This document shows positions 27,345-35,467 of a stretch of DNA of 64,000 nt, in pieces (position 1 is the first letter of the stretch; every line of letters starts with the position of its first letter). The DNA comes from Nocardioides sp. (GTDB taxonomy: Bacteria; Actinomycetota; Actinomycetes; Propionibacteriales; Nocardioidaceae): NCBI RefSeq assembly GCF_029937575.1, contig NZ_JAPYPS010000005.1, positions 39,363 through 103,362 on the forward strand, in the 5' to 3' direction. Under the pieces are notes generated by a model. The model had not been told where the DNA came from. It was given only the letters and a program-made list of their open reading frames with translations, and did not search any database. The translations under genes were made by a program, and so were the position numbers.

Positions 27345-28210
27345 AGCTTGACCTCCATGCGACGACCGAGCAGACCTTCGGGCTTCCACACCAGGACGGC
27401 GATGACGAGCAGCAGTCCGGCGGTCTCGCCCCAGATCGCGCCGTACTGGAAGCTGGCGACCTCACTGAGCACGCCGTACAGCGCGCCGCCGAGCAGCGGG
27501 CCCCAGAGCGAGCCGAGCCCACCGATCACCGCCACGGCGATCGAGGCCACGAGCAGCGGAGCACCCATCACGGGGGAGGCGCCGACCGTGGCGGCGTAGA
27601 GCACACCGGCCAGGCCGGCCAGGCCCATCGCCACGGCGTAGGCGCCCATCCCCACGAGTCGGGGCGAGATGCCCATGAGGGACGTGGTCTCCGGGTCTTG
27701 CGACACCGCGCGCATGACCAGGCCGATCGAGGTTCGTTGCGAGACCACGATCAGGATCAGCGAGATCACCACGGCGAGCACGGCCAGGAGCAGCTGCTGC
27801 TTGCTGACCCCGACGCCGAGCACGTCCACCGAGCCGCTGATGCGGGCGGTGTCCGACCGTTGCGGGGAGGGCCCCTCGACGTTGGTGATCAGGTTGAGCA
27901 TGACGAACGAGAGCGCGACGGTCGAGAGCAGCCACCGGGTGTCGTGCTCACCTTGGGTGGTGAAGGGGAGCACGATGAAGCGGTAGGCCAGGGCGCCGAC
28001 GACCGAGGCGGCCAGGAAGCCCACCGCGACTCGTCCGAAGCTCGGGAGCCACGACCACGACGAGACGGCGATCGTCGCGAACGCGCCCAGGGCGACGAAC
28101 TCGCCCACGGCGAAGTTGAGGGTCTTGGTCGTGATGAACGTCAGGACGAAGGACTGGGCGAGCAGGGCGTAGAGCCCGCCGAGGACCAGGCCGAGGATCA
28201 CGGGTTCCAT
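27341..28210 (-). CDS. livH: ABC importer permease LivH
   Basis: 289-residue permease, full family length, starting MEPVILGLVLGGLYALLAQS, with TSIGLVMRAVSQDPETTSLMG as the ATPase-contacting segment and AVIGGLGSLWGPLLGG near the end. It is the second gene of the operon, 118 bases after livK; that gap holds a strong hairpin. Partner of the fused LivM-LivG. Confidence 0.93.
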   Translation of the reverse strand: MEPVILGLVLGGLYALLAQSFVLTFITTKTLNFAVGEFVALGAFATIAVSSWSWLPSFGRVAVGFLAASVVGALAYRFIVLPFTTQGEHDTRWLLSTVALSFVMLNLITNVEGPSPQRSDTARISGSVDVLGVGVSKQQLLLAVLAVVISLILIVVSQRTSIGLVMRAVSQDPETTSLMGISPRLVGMGAYAVAMGLAGLAGVLYAATVGASPVMGAPLLVASIAVAVIGGLGSLWGPLLGGALYGVLSEVASFQYGAIWGETAGLLLVIAVLVWKPEGLLGRRMEVKL

Positions 28211-28282
28211 GCGGACTCCTCAAGAGGTGACGGGGGAAGCGGGGCGGGGCTGGCTGGTGCTGGGTGGGGCGCGAGCTGGTGC

Positions 28283-28318
28283 GACCCGGTCGGGGGGCGG
28301 GTGCCCCCCGACCGGGTC
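28283..28318 (-). terminator. Strong hairpin between livK and livH
   Basis: Perfect 16-bp inverted repeat (GACCCGGTCGGGGGGC and its complement) with a 4-base loop. It lies just after the livK stop and before livH. It can act as a partial terminator or 3' stabiliser so that binding protein is made in excess over the membrane subunits. Confidence 0.75.
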
Positions 28319-28328
28319 GAGCGGTGGA

Positions 28329-29552
28329 TCAGCAGCCTTCGACGCAGTCCGCGGCGGTGCCGAGGTTGACGAGGTCGAAGTTGTCGTCGAACCCGTAGGT
28401 GAACCACGTCGCCGGGTCGTCGGTGTACAGCTTGTGGTCGTCGCTGCTGAAGGGGCTCTCGATCGTGAGGTCGGGACCGATGTGCACGGTCTCGATGTCC
28501 TCCATCGCCTGGCGGACCGCCTCCTTGTCGTTGGCGTCACCGACCGTCTGCACGGCCTGGGCGTAGATGTCGAGCATCGCGTAGGTGCTGATGTTGTTGG
28601 TCGGGATGGCCGGGGCCTCGCCCGTCTCCTCCTGCACCTGGTCGAGCACCCACTTGTCGCCCCCCTCGAGGAAGTTGCGCGGGTCGACGATCTGGATCTT
28701 CTCCCACTGCGACGGCTCGGCCACGTCCTTGTAGTTGGTCAGGATCGTGCCGGTCGTCATGATCGTGGCCGGGTCGAAGCCGCCCTGCTCGATCGCCCGC
28801 GTGACCGTGGCGGTGTCGGAGCCCTGGGTGATGCCCATGAACACCGACTCGACGCCGGCGTCCTTCATTCGCTTGATCGTGGCGTTGGCGTCGGCCGCAC
28901 CGGGCTGGATGGTCTCCTCGACGCTGAGCTCCTTGCCGTTGGCGTCGGCCCAGGCGGTCAGCTGGTCGAGGTTGGACTGGCCGAAGCCGTCGGCGGAGTA
29001 GACGATGCCGACCTTGGCGTCGTTGGCCCAGAGCCGCTCGCCCAGGATCGACATGATCTGCTGGTTGGTGAAGTTGGTCTGGAAGGCCCAGTTGGGCTGG
29101 ACGTCGTAGTTGATGATCTCGTCGGCGTTGGGCCCGGCGAGCAGCCACGGGATGGCGCTGCGCTGAACGGTGTCGGCCACCTGCAGCGAGTTGCCCGACA
29201 GCGGCGGACCGAGGATGGCCTGGACGCCCTCCTCGTTGATCAGCTTGCTGACCGCGCGAGCCGTCTCCTCGGGGGAGGCCTGGTCGTCCTCGGCGACGAC
29301 GTCGAAGCGCACGCCGTACTGCTCCTCGAAGTCGTCGGCGAAGGCCTCGAGGTCCTGGTCCATGTATTCGTAGTAGAGCGAGGCGGGGCCCGTCATCGGC
29401 CCGACGACGCCGAGCTTGACGGTGATGATGCCGTCGGCGTCGGCCGTGCCGGTGGCCTCGCTGCCGCCGTCGGAGCCGCATCCCGAGAGTGCGAGCAGGG
29501 CAGCGGCGCCGATGGCGATGCCCTTGGCTGACCAGAGGTTCTGGAGCTTCAT
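28329..29552 (-). CDS. livK: ABC importer substrate-binding lipoprotein, LivK type
   Basis: 407-residue binding lipoprotein with lipobox LSGC (Cys25). The mature type 1 periplasmic-binding fold begins around residue 45 (TVKLGVVGPMTGPASLYYEY). ATG 29552 has GAGGAG 9 bases upstream; a longer reading upstream would enter the divergent promoter. First gene of livK-livH-livMG-livF-acyl-CoA dehydrogenase, divergent from a TetR gene. The operon makeup suggests an organic acid ligand rather than leucine. Confidence 0.91.
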   Translation of the reverse strand: MKLQNLWSAKGIAIGAAALLALSGCGSDGGSEATGTADADGIITVKLGVVGPMTGPASLYYEYMDQDLEAFADDFEEQYGVRFDVVAEDDQASPEETARAVSKLINEEGVQAILGPPLSGNSLQVADTVQRSAIPWLLAGPNADEIINYDVQPNWAFQTNFTNQQIMSILGERLWANDAKVGIVYSADGFGQSNLDQLTAWADANGKELSVEETIQPGAADANATIKRMKDAGVESVFMGITQGSDTATVTRAIEQGGFDPATIMTTGTILTNYKDVAEPSQWEKIQIVDPRNFLEGGDKWVLDQVQEETGEAPAIPTNNISTYAMLDIYAQAVQTVGDANDKEAVRQAMEDIETVHIGPDLTIESPFSSDDHKLYTDDPATWFTYGFDDNFDLVNLGTAADCVEGC

Positions 29553-29620
29553 TCCGGGGTCTCCTCGTTTCTGTGCTGTGACGCGGGTCGCACCGAAGTG
29601 GTGCGCTGTGACCCTAACCA

Positions 29621-29634
29621 CGTTGAGTCACTTG
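29621..29634. promoter_or_regulatory. Shared motif CGTTGAGTCACTTG in the livK/tetR promoter
   Basis: Lies in the 153-base divergent region. Apart from one base it is identical to CGTTGAATCACTTG at 33855-33868 upstream of the acyl-CoA dehydrogenase operon. It has a TGANTCA core. Likely operator of the TetR protein encoded beside it. Confidence 0.55.
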
Positions 29635-29705
29635 CTACAAGACCTAAACCAAAAGAATGAAAAAGTACTTCCGTTGCACCTGGTTGCCATGCATACACTG
29701 CGCTC

Positions 29706-30425
29706 ATGACTTCCGTCACTCCGGCGTCGGCTCCGTCGACCAGCACGCGCAGCAGAGCCGAACGGCGCGGCAGTGGCGGCGCTCCGGCCGAGCTGATCTC
29801 GGCGGCCGAGACGCTCTTCGCCGAGCGTGGCATCGACGGCGTGTCGATGCGCGAGATCACCCGGGCCGCCAACCAGCGCAACACCACCGCGCTCCAGTAC
29901 CACTTCGGGGGCCGCGACGGACTGCTCAAGGCGCTGGTCGACAAGCACATGGATCATGTCGCCGTGCGGCGCGCCGCGCTCCTGGACAACCTCGCGGCCG
30001 GGGGAGAGACGACGCTGCGCATCGGGGCGTCGGTGCTCGTGCAACCCCTGATCGCCAAGCTCACCGACGACGACGGTGGGCCGTCGTTCCTGATGGTGGC
30101 CGGAGAGCTGCTCAACCGCACCCACCGCAACATCGAGGCCGACGAGCCGGCCGGCGGCATCATCTACGACCACCTGGGCAGTCTCGATCGCTGGTCGGCG
30201 ACCTTCGAGTCCCTCATGCCGGAGGGCTCGACCGGGCCTCCGCTCCACCGCCGCTTCGCGGTGATCCGCTTCGCGCACATCGAGATCGGACGACGTGCGC
30301 GGGTGGGGCCGCCGATCGACGTGCCGCTGTTCACCAGCCAGTTGATCGACATGGTCACGGGACTGCTGTCGGCGGAGCTGTCCCCCGAGACCCACCGTCT
30401 CCTGAAGGCGCGGCGGACCTCCTAG
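29706..30425 (+). CDS. TetR-family regulator beside the Liv operon
   Basis: 239-residue TetR protein with a basic, Ser/Thr-rich N-terminal tail, a helix-turn-helix (about 30-75; VSMREITRAANQRNTTALQYHF) and a large ligand domain. It is divergent from livK. A TACACT -10-like hexamer ends 6 bases before the ATG and no Shine-Dalgarno site is visible, so the mRNA may be leaderless. It probably controls the liv operon and, through a shared motif, the operon at 30.4-33.8 kb. Confidence 0.88.
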   Translation: MTSVTPASAPSTSTRSRAERRGSGGAPAELISAAETLFAERGIDGVSMREITRAANQRNTTALQYHFGGRDGLLKALVDKHMDHVAVRRAALLDNLAAGGETTLRIGASVLVQPLIAKLTDDDGGPSFLMVAGELLNRTHRNIEADEPAGGIIYDHLGSLDRWSATFESLMPEGSTGPPLHRRFAVIRFAHIEIGRRARVGPPIDVPLFTSQLIDMVTGLLSAELSPETHRLLKARRTS

Positions 30426-30434
30426 GACGCCCGG

Positions 30435-31448
30435 TCAGTCCTCGAGGTTGCGCCAGGCGCTGCCGGCTGCCACGAAGCCCGCGGCATCGCGGGTCAGCGA
30501 CCGGCGCTGCGCCACGTGCGGATGCGCTGCTGCCTCGTCGAAGTCGAGCACCGGGGTCACGCAGGCGTCGGTGCCGTCGAAGACCGACTGCCAGTGGGAG
30601 CGCGGACGGGCATCGAAGGCTTCGGCGAACACAGCCGTGAGCTCGGGCCAGCATGTGGGGTCGTCGCGGTCGGGCAGCGCCGCTGCCTCCAGCTCCAGTC
30701 CCGCCACGACCAGCGCGTAGAACTGAGGCTCGATGGCCCCGACCGCCATGAACCCGCCGTCGGCGCAGCGATAGGTCCGGTAGAACGGCGCCGCCCCGTC
30801 GAGCAGGTTGTTGCTGCGGGTGTCGTTCCAGGTCTGGTCCGTGCGCAGCTCGAGGATGCCGGCCAGCAGGACCGATGCCCCGTCGACCATGGCCGCGTCG
30901 ACGACCTGGCCCCGCCCGGTGGTGCCGCGTTGCACCAGGGCGGCAAGCACGCCGTTGACCAGCAGCATCGAGCCGCCACCGTAGTCACCCACCAGGTTGA
31001 GGGGCGGCACCGGAGCCTCGCTGGTGCCGATGGCGTGCAGGGCGCCGGTGATCGAGATGTAGTTGATGTCGTGGCCGGCCATCCGGGCGTAGGGGCCGTG
31101 CTGACCCCAACCGGTCATCCGGGCGAAGACCAGCCGGGGGTTGCGCGCCATGGCCTGGTCCGGACCGAGCCCGAGGCGTTCCATCACGCCGGGTCGGAAG
31201 CCTTCGACGAGCACGTCTGCTGACGAGATCAGGTCCAGCACCCGGTCGCGGTCGGCGGGGTCCTTGAGATCGGCGACGACGCGCCGTCTCCCGCGCAGCG
31301 TGTGAGCGTTGTCCTTCTCGGAGGCCTCGCTCGGACGCAGCACCCGGGTCACCTCCGCGCCCAGGTCGGCGAGCATCATGCACGCGTGCGGGCCCGGGCC
31401 GATGCCCGCCAGCTCCACCACGCGAACTCCGTTCAGGGGACGGCTCAT
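30435..31448 (-). CDS. Alpha-methylacyl-CoA racemase (AMACR/MCR family)
   Basis: 337-residue family III CoA-transferase-fold protein. Although such genes are often labelled CaiB-type CoA transferase, this one has the racemase residues: His126 in AGHDINY and Asp155 in GDYGGGS, matching His126 and Asp156 of the mycobacterial racemase, plus VVELAGIGPGPHACMMLADLGA typical of AMACR. It should interconvert R and S 2-methylacyl-CoA so that dehydrogenases can act. Last gene of an operon behind a kinase, 24 bases after it. Confidence 0.85.
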   Translation of the reverse strand: MSRPLNGVRVVELAGIGPGPHACMMLADLGAEVTRVLRPSEASEKDNAHTLRGRRRVVADLKDPADRDRVLDLISSADVLVEGFRPGVMERLGLGPDQAMARNPRLVFARMTGWGQHGPYARMAGHDINYISITGALHAIGTSEAPVPPLNLVGDYGGGSMLLVNGVLAALVQRGTTGRGQVVDAAMVDGASVLLAGILELRTDQTWNDTRSNNLLDGAAPFYRTYRCADGGFMAVGAIEPQFYALVVAGLELEAAALPDRDDPTCWPELTAVFAEAFDARPRSHWQSVFDGTDACVTPVLDFDEAAAHPHVAQRRSLTRDAAGFVAAGSAWRNLED

Positions 31449-31472
31449 GCTGGTTCCTCTCGGGACGGACGG

Positions 31473-32528
31473 TCAGATCCCGGCGCTCTGCCGGGCTCGG
31501 TCGAGCAGCACCAGCGTGGCGCCGTGCAGCTGGTCGCCGACGGCGCGCGGCGCCAGACCCGCGCACGCGCGGGCATGGGTGCCCTCCAGCACGATCCCGA
31601 GCTTGAAGCAGGCCATCGCGACGTACCAGTCGACGGCGGACAGGTCGCGCGTGGAGTGCTCGCCGTACTCGGCGACCAGCTCGTCGCGGGTGGGCAGCCC
31701 CGGCAGTCGACCGAGGGCGGCGTCGACGACCTCGACCTCGTCCCCGCGAGGCCAGGTGGCGAGCAAGGCACCCAGGTCGAGGAGCGGGTCCCCCACGGTG
31801 CACATCTCCCAGTCGACGACGGCGGCGACCTGCCCGTCGTCCGGGGTGAGCATGACGTTCGCGAGGTGGTAGTCGCCGTGGATCAGCCCGGGAGTCCAGT
31901 CGGCAGGACGGTTGGCCTCGAGCCAGTCGCCGAGGGCCTCCACCCCGGGCAGGTCGGGGCCGGGGTAGCCCGCCAGCTCGGTGTAGGAGTGCAGCTCGGC
32001 TCGCCACCGCTCGACCTGGCGCTCGAGGAAGCCCGCGGGACGACCCAGGTTGCCCAGTCCGACGGCACCGTGGTCGACGGCGCCGAGGGTGGCCAGTGCT
32101 CGCGCCACCGAGAGGCCGCTGCGGCGACGCAGGTCGGGGTCGGCGGCGTACGGCGCGGGCACCTCGACCGCGGGGTTGAAGCCGACCACGGGCTCCATCA
32201 CGTAGAAGACGGCGTCACCGAGCACGTCGGTCTCGGTGCACGCCGCGACGAGGGCCGGGTGCGGCACCGCGGTGCCGGAGAGCGCGGTCAGGACCGTGAT
32301 CTCACGACGCATCGCGTCGTTGGAGCGGCGACGCAGGTGGCGGGGACCCCGGCGTACGACGAGGTCGCGGCCTGCTCGTCGAAAGCGGAGCATGACGTTC
32401 TGGGTGCCTCCGCCGAGTGGCGCGACGTCGGTGATCGGCCCCGAGCCGATCCCCTGATCGTCGAGCCACGACGCCAGGATCGCCAGGTCGATCCCCAGGT
32501 CGTCGTCGGCGGTGTCGGTCGACACCAC
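31473..32528 (-). CDS. APH-fold kinase paired with an ACAD10/11-type dehydrogenase
   Basis: 351-residue phosphotransferase with LIHGDYHLANVM (His217, Asp219, Asn224) and metal-binding VVDWEMCTVGDPLLDLG (Asp239). It starts at GTG 32528 only 4 bases after the stop of the acyl-CoA dehydrogenase, so the two are tightly coupled. The family includes the kinase domain of ACAD10/11 and LvaA of levulinate catabolism, which phosphorylate 4-hydroxyacyl-CoA; the same role is inferred here. Confidence 0.84.
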   Translation of the reverse strand: MVSTDTADDDLGIDLAILASWLDDQGIGSGPITDVAPLGGGTQNVMLRFRRAGRDLVVRRGPRHLRRRSNDAMRREITVLTALSGTAVPHPALVAACTETDVLGDAVFYVMEPVVGFNPAVEVPAPYAADPDLRRRSGLSVARALATLGAVDHGAVGLGNLGRPAGFLERQVERWRAELHSYTELAGYPGPDLPGVEALGDWLEANRPADWTPGLIHGDYHLANVMLTPDDGQVAAVVDWEMCTVGDPLLDLGALLATWPRGDEVEVVDAALGRLPGLPTRDELVAEYGEHSTRDLSAVDWYVAMACFKLGIVLEGTHARACAGLAPRAVGDQLHGATLVLLDRARQSAGI

Positions 32529-32532
32529 CTGC

Positions 32533-33804
32533 TCAGGCTCCGGTGCCGTAAAGCGCGCGGGCGTGCTGGACCTGCTGGTGGCGGATGTAGCTGGGGAACT
32601 GGGCGTCGTCGGCCTTGTAGTCCTTGAGCACCTCGCGCGCCACGACCATCTTGTGCACCTCGGTCGGGCCGTCGGCCAAGCCGATGTGGAAGGAGTTGAT
32701 GACCCACTCCGCGAAGGGCATCTCGTGGCTCAGACCCAGGGACCCGTGCAGGTGGAGCGCGCGCGAGGCGATGTCGTGCAGCACGTCGGGCATGATCGAC
32801 TTGACTGCCGAGACGTTCTTGCGGATGGTCTTCCAGTCGTTGCCCTGGTCGGCCAGCCAGGCGGTCTCCAGGATGAGCAGCCGGAACTGGCGCAGCTGGA
32901 CCCAGGAGTCGGCGATCTTCTCCTGGACCATCTGCTTGTGCGCGAGCACCTCGCCCTTGGTCGAGCGCGACAGCACCCGCTCGCACGTCATGTCGAAGGC
33001 GCGGGTCGCCTGGGCGAGCGTGCGCATCGCATGGTGCATACGCCCTCCTCCCAGGCGGGTCTGGGCGATCGCGAACGCTTGGCCGGGCTCGCCGAGCATC
33101 GCGGAGTGCGGCACCCGTACGTCGGTCAGCCGCAGGTGGGCGTGGGTGTCCTCGGGCTCGCCGTAGAAGCCGTAGTTCTGGACGATCTCGATGCCGGGTG
33201 TGTCGGTGTCGATGATGAACATCGAGGCGCGGGCGTAGGGGCTCCCGGCCTCCGGGTCCGTCACCACCATCATGATGTAGAAGGCAGCGGTCTCGGCCTC
33301 GGAGGCGAACCACTTCTCGCCGTTGACGACCCACTCGTCACCGTCGCGCACCGCGCTGGTCTTGAACAGGAGCGGATCTGCCCCGCCCTGGGGTTCGGTC
33401 ATCGAGAAGCAGGAGACGACCTCGTTGGCGAGCAGCGGCTCGAGGTAGCGCTTCTTCTGCTCCGGTGTGCCGAAGTGGGCGAGGATCTCGGAGTTGCCGG
33501 TGTCGGGCGCCTGGGCGCCGAAGACGATCGGGCCGAAGCGCGACATGCCGAACTTCTCGTTCATCAGTGCCAGCTTGAGCTGGCCGTAGCCGGGGCCGCC
33601 GAGCTCCGGGCCGAGGTGGCAGGCCCACAGGCCGCGCTCCTGGACCTCGGTCTGGAGGGGGCGCACGAGGCGGACGAACTCCGGGTCGTGGATGTCCCAC
33701 TGGCTGCCCAGGATGTAGTCGAGCGGCTGAACCTTCTCGCGCACGAAGGTGTCGATCCAGTCGAGTTCCGGCTGGAAGTCAGGGTCGTTCTCGAAGCTCC
33801 ACAT
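32533..33804 (-). CDS. Acyl-CoA dehydrogenase, ACAD10/11-type
   Basis: 423-residue flavoprotein. It shows CFSMTEPQGGADP, NGEKWFAS and a C-terminal LADGPTEVHKMV (about 376-387) in place of the usual catalytic Y-E-G motif, again the ACAD10/11 branch. ATG 33804 gives the family N-terminus (MWSFENDP); an ATG at 33849 in frame would add 15 atypical residues. No good Shine-Dalgarno site is seen before either. Kinase genes lie directly on both sides, on the same strand. Confidence 0.88.
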   Translation of the reverse strand: MWSFENDPDFQPELDWIDTFVREKVQPLDYILGSQWDIHDPEFVRLVRPLQTEVQERGLWACHLGPELGGPGYGQLKLALMNEKFGMSRFGPIVFGAQAPDTGNSEILAHFGTPEQKKRYLEPLLANEVVSCFSMTEPQGGADPLLFKTSAVRDGDEWVVNGEKWFASEAETAAFYIMMVVTDPEAGSPYARASMFIIDTDTPGIEIVQNYGFYGEPEDTHAHLRLTDVRVPHSAMLGEPGQAFAIAQTRLGGGRMHHAMRTLAQATRAFDMTCERVLSRSTKGEVLAHKQMVQEKIADSWVQLRQFRLLILETAWLADQGNDWKTIRKNVSAVKSIMPDVLHDIASRALHLHGSLGLSHEMPFAEWVINSFHIGLADGPTEVHKMVVAREVLKDYKADDAQFPSYIRHQQVQHARALYGTGA

Positions 33805-33854
33805 GGAGGCAGCGTGCCCGACGTCACGTGCTGAGTCAAGGCATGCCACTCACT

Positions 33855-33868
33855 CGTTGAATCACTTG
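33855..33868 (-). promoter_or_regulatory. Shared motif CGTTGAATCACTTG upstream of the dehydrogenase operon
   Basis: Differs by one base from the site at 29621-29634. A further TGAGTCA core lies at 33832-33838, 26 bases away. Probable operator linking this operon to the liv operon. Confidence 0.55.
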
Positions 33869-33879
33869 ACTTAACGCCG

Positions 33880-34905
33880 CTAGCGGGGATCGAGCAGCTC
33901 TGTCCCACGCGAGAACAGCACCGGCACGCCCCCGCCCATCAGGACGCTGACCTCGTCGACGCGACGCCCGGACGTGTGCAGGTGCAGGTTGAAGGCGGCG
34001 ATCGCTCCGTAGCGATAGCAGGCCAGGGCGCGATACCAGTCGTACGCCGGCAGGTCGGCGCCCGTGGCGTCGACGTACCAGCGGAGGAGGTCGGCCGGGT
34101 CCGCGACGGTCCGCAGCACCGCGCGGCGCTCCGCGTGCCAGCACTGTGGATCGGTCATCATCGACAGCCAGCCGAGGTCGAGGCCCACCGGGCCGATACC
34201 GGAGATCTCCCAGTCGATCACCGCGGCCAAGCTGCCGTGCGCGTCGTAGAGCACGTTGTGGGTCTGGTAGTCGCCGTGGAAGATTCCGACTCGGTGGTCT
34301 CCCGGGTCGTGCGCGACGAGCGCCTCGCCCAGCCGGGTGCCCGCGGCGACCTGGTCCCGGTCGGTCGTGCGTTCGAGCAGGCGCCCCCAGAACGCGACCT
34401 CCGCGGCGACCGGGCGCGGTTCCTCCCACTCAGGCAGTGCGGCCGTCCAGTCGAGCGCGTGCAGCGGGGCCAAGGCCCGCACTGCCTGCTGCAGGTAGGG
34501 CGACGCATCGAGGTCGGCCTCGCCGGCACGTGTCCCCGCGGGGGCGTGCATCGCGAACGGCTCCGAGTCCAGGTAGGCCTGGACGATGGCGTCGGTGCCG
34601 AACCACCGGGGGTCATCAGTCGACCAGGTCAGCGGCGCGATCGACACGCCTGCCTGCCCGAGGGCCTCGAGCAGGGGGACCTGGCGCAGGACGTCGGTGT
34701 TGCCGCGACGCCGGACGCCCGGGGGTGCCAGGCGGATGACGAGTCGCTCGGTCGCGCCGTCGCCCGGGTGCACGGTGAAGCCGAAGCTGAGACCGGCGTT
34801 GCCGGGCATCGGTGCGACGCCCGAGACGACGGCCCCGACGCCGTACACGTGCTCGGCCCATGGGGCCAGAAGTGCGGACATCCGGGCGGCGTCGAGAGTG
34901 CTCAC
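33880..34905 (-). CDS. APH-fold kinase
   Basis: 341-residue phosphotransferase with IFHGDYQTHNVL and VIDWEISGIGPVGLDLG, a more diverged member of the same kinase group. GTG 34905 lacks a clear ribosome-binding site. It stands upstream of the dehydrogenase/kinase/racemase genes on the same strand, with a 75-base gap that carries its own motif, so it may form a separate transcript controlled by operator site D. Substrate unknown; a hydroxyacyl-CoA or hydroxy acid is the best inference. Confidence 0.8.
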   Translation of the reverse strand: MSTLDAARMSALLAPWAEHVYGVGAVVSGVAPMPGNAGLSFGFTVHPGDGATERLVIRLAPPGVRRRGNTDVLRQVPLLEALGQAGVSIAPLTWSTDDPRWFGTDAIVQAYLDSEPFAMHAPAGTRAGEADLDASPYLQQAVRALAPLHALDWTAALPEWEEPRPVAAEVAFWGRLLERTTDRDQVAAGTRLGEALVAHDPGDHRVGIFHGDYQTHNVLYDAHGSLAAVIDWEISGIGPVGLDLGWLSMMTDPQCWHAERRAVLRTVADPADLLRWYVDATGADLPAYDWYRALACYRYGAIAAFNLHLHTSGRRVDEVSVLMGGGVPVLFSRGTELLDPR

Positions 34906-34927
34906 GGAAGGGACGCTAGTCGAAACG

Positions 34928-34941
34928 AGCGATCGTTCGGT
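34928..34941. promoter_or_regulatory. Operator site D (TetR-type palindrome)
   Basis: AGCGATCGTTCGGT between the divergent kinase and thioesterase genes; on the minus strand ACCGAACGATCGCT, the full consensus. It abuts a TATAAG -10-like hexamer at 34941-34946 that ends 6 bases before the thioesterase GTG. Confidence 0.7.
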
Positions 34942-34952
34942 ATAAGTGCCGG

Positions 34953-35456
34953 GTGCCCTTGACCTCGATGCCGACCTACGACGACGCCGTCGCGCTGCCT
35001 GCCTACAACGCCATGACGGTGCCTCCCGAGTTCGAGGACCGCAACGGTCACATGAACATCGCGCACTACCTGACGGTCGCGTCCTGGGGTGTCGAGTACG
35101 CGATGCAGGCGGCTGGAGTGGCCCCGGACTGGCACGAGACCGAGAAGCTCGGCTTCTTCACCGCCGAGCACCACATCGTCTACCTCCGCGAGGTCCACGT
35201 GGGATCCGAGGTGTCGGTGCGGGTCCGCTACGTCGGGCGCTCAGCACGGGCCCTTCACCTGCAGGCCTTCCTGCTGGACGACACGAACCGCGTCGTGGCC
35301 TACGTGCTGGAGGTGATGGCCGTGCACATCGACTTCCGCACCCGACGTACGTCCGTGTGGCCCGACGGGCTGGGCGCCACCTTGGACGGGCTGGTCGCGG
35401 AGCACGAAACCCTCCCGTGGCCGGCGCCGCTCAGTGGGAGCCTGGCGCTGCGCTGA
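34953..35456 (+). CDS. Hotdog-fold acyl-CoA thioesterase
   Basis: 167-residue hotdog protein with the DRNGHMNIAHYL motif of the 4-hydroxybenzoyl-CoA thioesterase-like family (Asp in the D-x-N-x-H-M-N block is the catalytic candidate). It would release CoA from acyl-CoA intermediates. A TATAAG hexamer 6 bases before the GTG and the absence of a Shine-Dalgarno site suggest a leaderless mRNA. Divergent from a kinase gene and convergent with an SDR gene. Confidence 0.82.
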   Translation: MPLTSMPTYDDAVALPAYNAMTVPPEFEDRNGHMNIAHYLTVASWGVEYAMQAAGVAPDWHETEKLGFFTAEHHIVYLREVHVGSEVSVRVRYVGRSARALHLQAFLLDDTNRVVAYVLEVMAVHIDFRTRRTSVWPDGLGATLDGLVAEHETLPWPAPLSGSLALR

Positions 35457-35467
35457 GGTACTCCGCG

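Noticed and set aside
30435..31448. CaiB/BaiF CoA transferase
   Set aside because: The active-site pattern (His126, Asp155, N-terminal racemase block) fits alpha-methylacyl-CoA racemase better.
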